Below, one piece after another: positions 26,740 to 35,139 of a DNA stretch of 64,000 bases; the stretch's first letter is position 1, and the number at the start of each line of letters is the position of its first letter. A program made the position numbers and the translations under genes. The notes beneath the pieces are model-generated. The model searched no databases, was not told the DNA's origin, and saw only the letters and a list, made by a program, of their open reading frames with translations. The stretch is from Pedobacter metabolipauper (GTDB lineage Bacteria; Bacteroidota; Bacteroidia; Sphingobacteriales; Sphingobacteriaceae), in the NCBI RefSeq assembly GCF_004362715.1, contig NZ_SNYC01000003.1:745601-809600 (forward strand), written 5' to 3'.

Positions 26740-27092
26740 AAACCAGTCAGGTACGGGCGTCTACCTTAATTGAGGTAATTGTGGCCATGGTGATCATTAT
26801 GGTGGTCTTTGTAATTGGCATTGGCATTTATACCGATGTGATCCGGTATGCACCTTCTATACAACAACAACAAGGTAAAGCTTTAGCATCTGCGATCATT
26901 CTGGAAAGTATTGATCAGAACAACTGGTCTGATGCGACAACGAATGCCGAACAGATCGTATTGCAGAAGCGGGTTGTTCCTTATGAAAATTTCCCGGGGC
27001 TGCTGCTGATTACCGTTACTGCATCTGCAGAAGGCAAGGAAATAGTTAAAGAGAAGAGGATTGTTAAACGTACCGGGGATGCAGCTGAATAA
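26727..27092 (+). CDS. Type II secretion minor pseudopilin (GspI-like)
   Basis: 121 aa. It has a type III (prepilin) signal: leader MASLKTSQVRA, then STLIEVIVAMVIIMVVF with Glu at +5 of the mature form. The residue before the cut is Ala instead of the usual Gly. The globular part is short (about 85 aa) and carries no distinct motif. The family assignment to GspI/PilV is by size and order (I before J). It overlaps the genes on both sides (13 and 14 bp), which indicates tight translational coupling. Confidence 0.7.
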   Translation: MASLKTSQVRASTLIEVIVAMVIIMVVFVIGIGIYTDVIRYAPSIQQQQGKALASAIILESIDQNNWSDATTNAEQIVLQKRVVPYENFPGLLLITVTASAEGKEIVKEKRIVKRTGDAAE

Positions 27093-27555
27093 AAAGATCC
27101 CCGCCTTTACCATTATGGAGGTAACCATCTCTATGCTCATTGCCGGGATCTGTATTGGTATTACATTTACTGCATACCAGATTATTAGCGGTACCTACCG
27201 TAACTTTGATAAAAAACAGGAGAAGATCGCGCTTTTCACTACCGTTGATAAACTCCTGAAGCAGGATTTCGTAAATGCCCGCAACATTCTAAAAGCCGAT
27301 GATGGCCTGGCATTTCAAATGGAACAGGGAACGATCAGCTATAGCTTCAACAAGGATTATGTCGTCCGCGATCAGTTCGCCTTACATGCAGACACCTTTA
27401 AACTTCAAATCAATGCCCCTGTCTTTTTGTTTGAAGGGCAATCACCTGATAACGGAACATCCGTTGACCAGTTTAATTTTACTACCTTAGTCGACGGGAT
27501 CTTAATACCACTGCAATACCATAAAAGTTATAGCGCACAGGATTTATTCAACTGA
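27079..27555 (+). CDS. Type II secretion minor pseudopilin (GspJ-like)
   Basis: 158 aa from ATG 27079; an in-frame TTG at 27061 would add six residues, but the ATG gives a normal leader. The leader MQLNKKIPA is followed by FTIMEVTISMLIAG with Glu at +5 and Ala at -1. The mature domain has GspJ-like features (a long helix then a beta region with FQMEQGTISYSFN). It would sit with GspI and GspK at the tip of the pseudopilus. The next gene, the platform protein, follows after 2 nt. Confidence 0.7.
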   Translation: MQLNKKIPAFTIMEVTISMLIAGICIGITFTAYQIISGTYRNFDKKQEKIALFTTVDKLLKQDFVNARNILKADDGLAFQMEQGTISYSFNKDYVVRDQFALHADTFKLQINAPVFLFEGQSPDNGTSVDQFNFTTLVDGILIPLQYHKSYSAQDLFN

Positions 27556-27557
27556 TT

Positions 27558-28694
27558 ATGCCTTCAATAGACGTTTCCCGCTACCAGAAAAAAAAGCAGC
27601 CCGTAAAAGGCAACCCGAAAGATCTGCTTGCTTTTTTAAATACCGACATTAGCTTTGGCAGCAAGCAGGTGCCAGACAAAAAGAAAGAGAGTTTATACGT
27701 GGAACTGAGTACGTTATTGCTTTCTGGTATTGATCTAAGGACCTCTCTGGAGCTGATCCTCGTAGATCAGGATAACGAAAAAGATAAAGTGCTGTTTGAA
27801 GGGATCCGCCAGCGGATCCTATCCGGACTCTCGTTGTCTGAATCTTTAAAGGTAACCGACCGCTTTAGTGATTATGAATTTTACAGCATCCGGATTGGTG
27901 AAGAAACCGGTAAGCTGGGAGAGGTATTGACTGATCTTGCCAAATATTATAAGAGTAAGATCCAGCAACGTAGAAAAATAGTGAGTGCCGTAACGTATCC
28001 GGCCATTGTTTTGATCTCTTCCTTAGGTGCGGTATTCTTTATGATCAAATTTGTTGTTCCGATGTTTGCCGATGTCTTTCTGCGTTTTGGCGGTAAGCTG
28101 CCCTGGATTACCGGAATGATCATTAGCTTCTCGGGTTGGTTTGACCGCTACTTTCTTTTTCTGATCTTATTTGTTGCTGCATTGATCGCGATCTATGCCT
28201 TTCAGCGAAAGTCTGAGTGGTTTAGAAAGGCATCCGCTCAGCTGATCTTAAAGATACCTGTTGTGGGCGACCTGGTTAAAAAGATCTACCTGGCCAGGTT
28301 TGCCAATACCATGCGGCTGCTGGTAAGTACAGATACACCCTTGCTGAGGTCTATTGCATTGGTTCGGCAAATGATCAATTATTATCCGGTAGAGACTTCC
28401 CTGTTAAAGGTAGAGCAGGATATTCTGCATGGTGAATCCTTACATAAAAGTCTTTCAGCCTTTCCATTCTATCCGGCTAAAATGATCCAGCTCATTAAAG
28501 TGGGTGAGGAGGTGAACCGCATGGACTATTTCTTTGAAAAGATTGCTTCTCAATATACAGAAGAGGTAGAGTACCGGACCAATACCATCAGCAGTTTAAT
28601 GGAGCCTCTGATCATTATATTTTTGGGTTTGGTGGTTGGGGTGATACTCATTGCGATGTATTTACCCATGTTCCAAATGAGCAATAGCTTTTAA
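27558..28694 (+). CDS. gspF: GspF/PilC-type inner-membrane platform protein
   Basis: 378 aa, with two T2SSF helical domains, the usual architecture though slightly short for the family (about 400). Signature elements are LSTLLLSGIDLRTSLE, RIGEETGKLGEVL and, in the second copy, MRLLVSTDTPLLRSIAL and LIKVGEEVNRM. Three membrane spans are at about 145-172, 195-215 and 348-370. The protein forms the platform on which the GspE ATPase turns to build the pseudopilus. The next gene is 72 nt away, the only real gap in the operon. Confidence 0.9.
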   Translation: MPSIDVSRYQKKKQPVKGNPKDLLAFLNTDISFGSKQVPDKKKESLYVELSTLLLSGIDLRTSLELILVDQDNEKDKVLFEGIRQRILSGLSLSESLKVTDRFSDYEFYSIRIGEETGKLGEVLTDLAKYYKSKIQQRRKIVSAVTYPAIVLISSLGAVFFMIKFVVPMFADVFLRFGGKLPWITGMIISFSGWFDRYFLFLILFVAALIAIYAFQRKSEWFRKASAQLILKIPVVGDLVKKIYLARFANTMRLLVSTDTPLLRSIALVRQMINYYPVETSLLKVEQDILHGESLHKSLSAFPFYPAKMIQLIKVGEEVNRMDYFFEKIASQYTEEVEYRTNTISSLMEPLIIIFLGLVVGVILIAMYLPMFQMSNSF

Positions 28695-28766
28695 CGTTAA
28701 AATAATTGATAATAGTTAAAAGGTTATGTATAGAATGTCTTATTTTAGAGGATTAAATTGATAGAG

Positions 28767-29186
28767 ATGAACGCTCAGTTATTAAAGAGAAAAGTCAGCG
28801 CATATACCCTTACTGAAATATTGGTTGTACTGGTTATTATTGGGATCCTGGTTTTACTGGCTTTACCAAATTTATTACCATTGATTACCAAGGCAAAGAG
28901 CACAGAAGCTAAAGTACAGCTTGAGTATCTTTCCAAGCTTGAGAAGAGCTATTTTTATGAAAAATCCAAATACAGTTCAGATCTGGCCGAGGTTGGCTTT
29001 ATCCAGGAGAAACTGACATCCGATGGTAAAGATGGGAAAGCCAATTATAAGATTGAAATTATAACAGCTACCAATACCGCATTTTTAGGGCGGGCGACTG
29101 CCATTGCCGACTTTGATGGCGACGGTACTTTTAATGTTTGGGAAATTGATCAGGACAGGAATCTGAAAGAAGTGGTGGCGGACTAA
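28767..29186 (+). CDS. gspG: Major pseudopilin (GspG-like)
   Basis: 139 aa from ATG 28767 (the upstream TTG at 28758 is unnecessary). It has a leader MNAQLLKRKVSA, then YTLTEILVVLVIIGILVLLALPNLL with Glu at +5 and Ala at -1. This hydrophobic helix is the N-methylated pilin core. Near the C-terminus the motif DFDGDGTFNVWEID matches the calcium loop that stabilises GspG pseudopilins. It is expected to be the main subunit of the pseudopilus. The stop shares a base with the start of the prepilin peptidase. Confidence 0.85.
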   Translation: MNAQLLKRKVSAYTLTEILVVLVIIGILVLLALPNLLPLITKAKSTEAKVQLEYLSKLEKSYFYEKSKYSSDLAEVGFIQEKLTSDGKDGKANYKIEIITATNTAFLGRATAIADFDGDGTFNVWEIDQDRNLKEVVAD

Positions 29187-29695
29187 TGATCATTTTACAA
29201 GTCACGGCTTTAGCAGGGCTGTTATTTATTTTTTATCAGGATATGATTTACCGGGCAGTATACTGGGTCTGTTTTCCTTTATTAGCTGTTGTATTTGTTA
29301 TTCTAAAGTATAGGCTTACCGATACACAGCAAACTGTTTCAGATGCTGCGTATTGTATAAGTTTCTTACTGGTGCAGCTGTTCATATTGTGGATCTATTT
29401 TTTAATTAAACATAAAAAGCCTGTTAATATCGCCAATGGCTACCTGGGATGGGGAGATATACTCTTTTTACTTACTGCTGCCTTTTACTTATCTCCTGTT
29501 AACTATGTGATCTATTATATTTTAAGTTTAATCCTGGTTTTAACTTATGTGGTGCTCAAAACATCGCTAAGTAAAAAGACGGACAAACACATTCCGCTTG
29601 CCGGCCTGCAAGCCGCAATTTTAGCCTTGTTCCTGATCATCGATTACATTTCACCTAAACTGACCCTCTATGCCGACAACTGGATTTACTTTTGA
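29186..29695 (+). CDS. Prepilin peptidase, short A24 form
   Basis: 169 aa, polytopic (about five hydrophobic spans). It carries the two aspartates expected of the A24 aspartyl peptidases: one in FYQDMIYRAVYW (D..R.I.W-like) and one in the GxGD motif (LGWGDILF). There is no N-terminal methyltransferase domain with its zinc cysteines, so it resembles the TadV/FlaK short form and may not N-methylate the pseudopilins. It is the enzyme most likely to cut the Ala-type leaders of the pseudopilins in this operon. It overlaps the ATPase gene by 26 bp. Confidence 0.75.
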   Translation: MIILQVTALAGLLFIFYQDMIYRAVYWVCFPLLAVVFVILKYRLTDTQQTVSDAAYCISFLLVQLFILWIYFLIKHKKPVNIANGYLGWGDILFLLTAAFYLSPVNYVIYYILSLILVLTYVVLKTSLSKKTDKHIPLAGLQAAILALFLIIDYISPKLTLYADNWIYF

Positions 29696-31100
29696 TCCTG
29701 CATTTATCCACGCCATCAGCAAGGAGCAGGCCTGGCATTACCGGGTTTTGCCAAAGCAGCTCAGTACATCGGCTCTTGTTTTGCTATGTGATGAAGGTAT
29801 TGATGTGCTTCAGTTAGGTGATGAACTGGAAATTGTACTCGGTAAAAGCGTTACTTTAGAAACCCAGTCTGCTGCGTTGATCAGCATGCTGCTGAATAAG
29901 CATTATTTGAAAGACAATGGCCAGCATCAGTTTCAAAATATGGTTTCGGCAATTGAAGGTGAAGGATTTTTGAATGACCTGATCCGGGAAGCCCGCAGTT
30001 TAAAGAGCAGTGACATTCACATTGAGATCTATGAGGAACGCTGCCGCGTAAGGATCCGTATTGATGGCATGATGGTAGAACGTTATATACTTAAGCGTAC
30101 TGAATACCCGGCACTGATCAATAAGATCAAGATCATGGCGAACCTGGATATCGCCGAAAAGCGGCTTCCGCAGGATGGCCGGATCAACTTTAAAAATGGG
30201 GAGGAACAGTTTGACATCCGGGTATCGGTTTTGCCTACCCTTCATGGGGAAAAGGTGGTATTGCGTTTGCTGAATAACAATGCAGCAAACATTGATTTAA
30301 ACCATGTTGGTTTTTCAGATTTCGACCTGGCGAATTACCTGCAGGGTGTTAAACGGCCAAATGGAATTATCCTGATCAGTGGACCAACCGGATCCGGGAA
30401 AACAACCACCCTGTATGCTACACTGAAATACCTGAATAAGGAAACCCGGAATATACTGACCATTGAAGATCCCATTGAGTATACACTACAGGGAATTAAC
30501 CAGGTTCAGTTAAAGGAAAGCATAGGTTTAACCTTTGCTTCTGCATTACGGACGTTCTTAAGGCAGGATCCGGATGTTATTATGGTTGGAGAGATCCGTG
30601 ATCCGGAAACGGCGAACATGGCGATCCGGGCAGCCTTAACCGGTCACCTGGTATTGTCTACCGTCCACACCAATTCTGCTTGGGGAACGGTATCCCGATT
30701 AATGGATATGGGCATCCCATCTTTCTTAGTTGCCAATACCCTGAATACTTCAGTTGCACAGCGGCTAATCCGCCTTTTATGTGAAAACTGTAAGGAAGAA
30801 TCAGAATTTCAGGACAATTTATACCCTAAACAGTTTAAACCATTTGCCCCAATTCAAAAACATTACCTGGCTAAGGGCTGTGAAAAGTGCTATTATACGG
30901 GCTATAGCGGTCGTAAAGCCGTTTATGAAGTTATTCCCTTAGATCAGGAATTAACTGTTGAAATAAAGCAGGGCAATATGTATATTAACCCCTTGTTAGA
31001 AGCCCGCGGAATTAAAAGCTTAGCAGAAAATGCTTTCGCTCTTTTTGCCTCCGGTAATACCACAATAGACGAAATCTATCCACTGTTATTTATTAATTAA
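29670..31100 (+). CDS. gspE: Secretion ATPase (GspE/PilB family)
   Basis: 476 aa, a cytoplasmic hexameric motor that powers pseudopilus assembly. Walker A is GPTGSGKTT (238-246), the Asp box is TIEDPIEY, Walker B is VIMVGE (303-308), and the His box is STVHTNS (330-336). The zinc motif of GspE/PilB is present as CENC and CEKC (Cys 371, 374, 404 and 407). The N-terminal N1E-like region (about 1-95) is short. It overlaps the peptidase gene by 26 bp and shares a base with the secretin gene. Confidence 0.93.
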   Translation: MPTTGFTFDPAFIHAISKEQAWHYRVLPKQLSTSALVLLCDEGIDVLQLGDELEIVLGKSVTLETQSAALISMLLNKHYLKDNGQHQFQNMVSAIEGEGFLNDLIREARSLKSSDIHIEIYEERCRVRIRIDGMMVERYILKRTEYPALINKIKIMANLDIAEKRLPQDGRINFKNGEEQFDIRVSVLPTLHGEKVVLRLLNNNAANIDLNHVGFSDFDLANYLQGVKRPNGIILISGPTGSGKTTTLYATLKYLNKETRNILTIEDPIEYTLQGINQVQLKESIGLTFASALRTFLRQDPDVIMVGEIRDPETANMAIRAALTGHLVLSTVHTNSAWGTVSRLMDMGIPSFLVANTLNTSVAQRLIRLLCENCKEESEFQDNLYPKQFKPFAPIQKHYLAKGCEKCYYTGYSGRKAVYEVIPLDQELTVEIKQGNMYINPLLEARGIKSLAENAFALFASGNTTIDEIYPLLFIN

Positions 31101-33058
31101 TGAACGCTCTACCTGTCCATAAATGCGCGCTCGCATGCTTACTCTTTTTAAGCTTTATCTTTATACAGATCACACCTGTTTGCGCGCAAACACAAAATTC
31201 AACAGAGCGGATCCGGCTTGTAGAAGAACGTTTGAGAAACCTGGCCATTACTGTTCCCGGGTTGAACCAAAAAGTTCAGATCAGCTTATCCAATGCATCA
31301 GCCCAGGAGTTTTTAAGGGCACTTGCCCAGTCCAATAACCTGAACATTAATATTGATCCAAATCTGAGTTTTAAGGTCTTTAATAATTTTACGAATGAAA
31401 CGGCACTGAATGTCCTGGTTTTTCTGGCCAGGGAATATGGGCTTGACATCAACCTGATCGGCTCGATCATGTCAGTAACGCGTGTACTGGAAAGCAGACC
31501 TGTCATTATACCCAAAGATATTAATGCAAGTTATAATGCACCAAACAATACCTTAAGTGTATCATTGAATGGAGATACACTAGGGCTGGTAGCTAAAAAG
31601 ATCACCACCATATCCGGTAAAAATGTGATCGTTCCTTTCGCGTTGCTTAATAAAAAGGTAACGGCTTTTTTATCAGATGCGCCCTTTGAAACAGCATTAG
31701 AGAAACTGGCCTATGCCAATGATTTGAAACTGGTTAAGACCAATGACAATGTATTTGTTTTTGAAGCATTGGCGGATGGGGAAGAGCTGTACATCAACAG
31801 TGATAAAAATACGGCAATCCGCAGAAATCCAAAGCCCTTAAATGTGGCAGGCAATTCTGCTCCTGGCAATTTCAGGATCTCTAACCGGATTTTACAGGGA
31901 CAGAAACTAATCAGTGTTGATGCGGTAGGTGTTCCTATTGCCGACCTGGTAAAAAATGCAGCACAGGAGATCAATGCGAGTTACTTTTTATATTCCGATA
32001 TTAAGGGAAATATTACATCAAGGGTGAATGATATCCCTTTTGATAATTTGTTAACCTCAATATTTCAAGGTACAGAATATACGTACCGGATAGAAAATGG
32101 GGTTTATATGATCGGCGACCGTAAGATTGAAGGGTTGCGGGCACATAAACTCGTTCATTTGCAGAACAGGTCTATCGATACGATTCAAAATATGATCCCT
32201 GCCGATTGGAGAAGGGGCGTAGAGATCAAAGAATTCAGGGAGCAGAATACCATCTTGTTATCCGGTTCATCTCCGCAGATCAATGAAATTGCAGATTACA
32301 TTAAAGAGCTGGATAAATTAGTACCCATGGTCTTGATTGAGGTTACACTGATTGATATTCGTAAGGGGCATGCGGTTAAGACCGGTATATCTGCTGGTGT
32401 ATCCGACAGTGTTAAGACTGGCGGAACCTTGCTGCCCGGATTGGATTATACGTTTGGCGCAGGTTCTATCAATGATTTTCTTGGTAGGCTGGGCAAAAAC
32501 AATTCCATTAATATTGGACGGGTTACGCCCAATTTCTATGTACGGTTAAGTGCTTTGGAGAATAACAGCAATGTAGAGATCCGGTCGGTTCCTAAATTGT
32601 CTACCTTAAACGGACACGTTGCTAATTTAAGCATTGGAAGCACGAGGTATTACAGTACGAGAACTCAAAATGTAATTCCTTCACTGACTACACAAACAGT
32701 GGTGACGGAACAGTTTACCGCTGTGGACGCGAACCTGGAGATAAACATTAAGCCGGTTGTTTCCGGTGATGACCAGGTTACGATGAATATTAAGGTAAAT
32801 ATCTCTGACTTTATTGGAGATCCGCCATTAAATGCACCGCCACCCACATCGACCAGTAAATTTGAATCTATTATAAGAGCGAAGAACGAGGATATGATCG
32901 TGTTGGGTGGATTGGAACGTACAGAAAGCAGTGAAAGCGGCTCCGGTGTACCATTATTATCCAGGATATTTTTCTTAAAATGGTTGTTTAGCAGCAGGAG
33001 CAAGGCCAACAATAAGGTGATTACTGTTGTTTTTATTAAGCCAACGATCATTTATTAG
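31100..33058 (+). CDS. gspD: Outer-membrane secretin (GspD/PilQ family)
   Basis: 652 aa with a signal peptide (cut after VCAQ). The N-terminal periplasmic region has STN-like (about 55-110) and further N-type ring domains. The C-terminal secretin barrel (about 415-650) shows VLIEVTLIDI, VEIRSVPKLSTLNG, IKPVVSGDDQVTMNIKV and, near the end, DMIVLGGLERTE and VPLLSRIFFL, the classical secretin signature, ending VVFIKPTIIY. It forms the outer-membrane pore through which T2SS substrates leave or a pilus extends. The next gene starts 1 nt after the stop. Confidence 0.92.
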   Translation: MNALPVHKCALACLLFLSFIFIQITPVCAQTQNSTERIRLVEERLRNLAITVPGLNQKVQISLSNASAQEFLRALAQSNNLNINIDPNLSFKVFNNFTNETALNVLVFLAREYGLDINLIGSIMSVTRVLESRPVIIPKDINASYNAPNNTLSVSLNGDTLGLVAKKITTISGKNVIVPFALLNKKVTAFLSDAPFETALEKLAYANDLKLVKTNDNVFVFEALADGEELYINSDKNTAIRRNPKPLNVAGNSAPGNFRISNRILQGQKLISVDAVGVPIADLVKNAAQEINASYFLYSDIKGNITSRVNDIPFDNLLTSIFQGTEYTYRIENGVYMIGDRKIEGLRAHKLVHLQNRSIDTIQNMIPADWRRGVEIKEFREQNTILLSGSSPQINEIADYIKELDKLVPMVLIEVTLIDIRKGHAVKTGISAGVSDSVKTGGTLLPGLDYTFGAGSINDFLGRLGKNNSINIGRVTPNFYVRLSALENNSNVEIRSVPKLSTLNGHVANLSIGSTRYYSTRTQNVIPSLTTQTVVTEQFTAVDANLEINIKPVVSGDDQVTMNIKVNISDFIGDPPLNAPPPTSTSKFESIIRAKNEDMIVLGGLERTESSESGSGVPLLSRIFFLKWLFSSRSKANNKVITVVFIKPTIIY

Positions 33059-33059
33059 G

Positions 33060-34277
33060 ATGTCTTCTTTATTCAGCATCGACTATGGTTTAAGCAATTG
33101 CTCAGGAGCCTCGGTACATCTGGATCCTGATGGAACGTGTACCATAAACCTGCTTAAACTATCTGTTGAGAAAAAGCTCATTCAGGTGGGTACAAAAAAG
33201 ACCTATACGGGTTCTTTAGAAAAGCTGAAAATAGATTCCCTATCAGAACCTTTGTCCGTTAACATTACCGGTAAAGGTGTATTGATCAAGAAAACACCGA
33301 GGCTGGATTTGGTTTCCGAACAAAGTCTGCAGCAGCTTTTTCCGGCCATGAAATTGTCTGAATTTTATGTTCAGCATTTCCCTTCAGGCACACATTCTTT
33401 TGTTTCTGTTGTCCGAAAAGAGATTGCCGATGCAGTGATCGCATATTTCAAGAAACAAGGAGCAGAAGTATTGATCTTAAGTTTGGGGGCTTTTGTGGCA
33501 GATCAGGTGATTCCACAAATCAATTTTTATGATGATGTGCTCCGCTTTAATGGGCACCAGCTAACACTGGATGCCGAAAAGAACTGGCTCGATTACAGTT
33601 ATGCTGCAGGAAACAAGTCTGACTTTCCATTAAAAGTTGATATAGAACCAATGCCGGAAGAATTCTTACTGGCCTATGCATCTGCGTTTCAACTGTTGCT
33701 GCATGACAAGATCGACCTGATTGAAGTTGAAGATGAGCAATTAAAATACAGGCTTAATGATCTTTCTGCAAAGCTGAAATTTAAAAAGCTAAGCATGTTC
33801 CTGTTGATATTCTTTTTTGCGGTATTGCTCATCAATTTCCTTCTTTTCAGCAGCTATAATTCGAGCAACCAGGAGATGGTCAGTAAATCGGGCAAGAAAA
33901 CCTACCTGATTGAAAATCGCCAGAAGATGGAAGATGATGTAAAGAAGAAAGAAGCACTGGTTACCGGACTGGGTTGGAATAAGGGGTTTTATTATGCTTT
34001 TTTATGCGACCAGATTGGCAGCTCTATGCCTAAAGAACTGATCTTAACGGAATTTTTAATCAATACCTTATCTGTCGGGACAGATGGACTGTCTAAAGTG
34101 ATCAAACCTGAAGCTGGCAAGATCCAGATCAAAGGACAAACCAATAGTGTATATGCGATCAACGATTGGATCTTTGCACTGAAACAAAAGGATTGGGTTA
34201 AGGATGTTCAGCTGGAAAGGTATACGGCAGATGATCAGAAACAGGCACAGGTGTTTACGTTAATCTTAAGCTATTAG
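33060..34277 (+). CDS. gspL: GspL/PilM-PilN-like fusion protein
   Basis: 405 aa from ATG 33060; a TTG at 33027 in the same frame overlaps the secretin and is unlikely. The N-terminal ~240 residues are cytoplasmic and look like a PilM/GspL actin-like fold (opening SLFSIDYGLSN). Then comes one membrane span (about 246-266, MFLLIFFFAVLLINFLLF) and a periplasmic PilN-like part with a coiled coil. GspL recruits the ATPase to the platform, which fits the operon. Similarity is layout-based rather than by exact motif. The GspM-like gene is 2 nt downstream. Confidence 0.7.
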   Translation: MSSLFSIDYGLSNCSGASVHLDPDGTCTINLLKLSVEKKLIQVGTKKTYTGSLEKLKIDSLSEPLSVNITGKGVLIKKTPRLDLVSEQSLQQLFPAMKLSEFYVQHFPSGTHSFVSVVRKEIADAVIAYFKKQGAEVLILSLGAFVADQVIPQINFYDDVLRFNGHQLTLDAEKNWLDYSYAAGNKSDFPLKVDIEPMPEEFLLAYASAFQLLLHDKIDLIEVEDEQLKYRLNDLSAKLKFKKLSMFLLIFFFAVLLINFLLFSSYNSSNQEMVSKSGKKTYLIENRQKMEDDVKKKEALVTGLGWNKGFYYAFLCDQIGSSMPKELILTEFLINTLSVGTDGLSKVIKPEAGKIQIKGQTNSVYAINDWIFALKQKDWVKDVQLERYTADDQKQAQVFTLILSY

Positions 34278-34279
34278 AC

Positions 34280-34813
34280 ATGCTGAATAACTTTACCTAC
34301 ATTCAGAAAAATAAAATGCTGCTTCCGGTATTCGTGATCGGTTTGCTGCTGTGCTGGTTTTTAGCAGTTAATAAAACGGTTGATGCAATATCTTTAAATC
34401 ACAAACTCAACAATGAACAGCAGGAGGAAAATGACCTTTCCTTTAATCCGGCTTATATCCAGCGTAAATCTGCTGCACTTGACCAAATCTTAAAAAGTTA
34501 CCAGGTAGGAGATCAGTGGAATGATCAGCTTTGGATGCAATCGTCTGCCATTGCTGCGAAGCAGAATGTAGCCGTTGATTTTACATTGAATAAACCGCCA
34601 GCAGAAGTGGATACAACTAGTGTAGGCAGTAACCAGAGTTTATTTTTTTATGGCAATTACGTCCAGCTGGCAAAATTGATCGATACGCTGGAGCGAACTC
34701 CTGGAATTGGAAAGATCGCGGCGCTGCAGGTTAAATTGAAAAAGTCAGATCTCTCAGCGGGCGAAGTAGGAAAATGTGTGCTAAGATTAGATTTTAAAGG
34801 GTTAAAGAAATAG
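34280..34813 (+). CDS. gspM: GspM/PilO-like inner-membrane protein
   Basis: 177 aa with one membrane span (about 14-32), then a coiled-coil-like stretch and a ferredoxin-like end: FFYGNYVQLAKLIDTLERTPGIGKI is the PilO/GspM pattern of a beta strand and helix. It completes the C-K-I-J-F-G-O-E-D-L-M set. It is the last gene of the operon; beyond it comes an AT-rich stretch and the second RHS locus. No GspH or GspN was found. Confidence 0.7.
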   Translation: MLNNFTYIQKNKMLLPVFVIGLLLCWFLAVNKTVDAISLNHKLNNEQQEENDLSFNPAYIQRKSAALDQILKSYQVGDQWNDQLWMQSSAIAAKQNVAVDFTLNKPPAEVDTTSVGSNQSLFFYGNYVQLAKLIDTLERTPGIGKIAALQVKLKKSDLSAGEVGKCVLRLDFKGLKK

Positions 34814-35139
34814 AAAGTAATAGTAGGTGATTTTTAAATTAATAGAAAAATAAAATAGTTAAAAATACTTTATAAATAACTTCAAATAAATAAAGATTAT
34901 TTATACATTACAAGTGGTAAATCAAATATCTAAATATACTACTAATGCGATCAAAAACTCTCCAAGCCGCAATACTTCTAAGGCATTTTAGTACTCTCTT
35001 CTTTATTTTAACTATCCCATAAGCTTTTAAGAAGCAATTGTTCATTTCCCTAATTTTTCTTTTCCCATAAAGATTAATAATGCATTCTATAATCAATGCG
35101 ACAACATTTCACTGCCCATATCTCTTCAATAAACCTCTT
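34814..35139. other. AT-rich spacer between T2SS-like operon and second RHS locus
   Basis: 326 bases, strongly AT-rich, with no convincing gene; the antisense frame at 34908-35096 has no family features. It should hold the end of the secretion operon and the promoter of A2. I see no strong hairpin with a T run and no clear Bacteroidota -33/-7 pair. An in-frame ATG at 35080 would add 20 residues to A2, but the ATG at 35140 gives a normal signal peptide. Confidence 0.4.

Noticed and set aside
34908-35096. 62-aa antisense gene in the 34.8-35.1 kb spacer
   Set aside because: Low-complexity AT-rich frame without family features.
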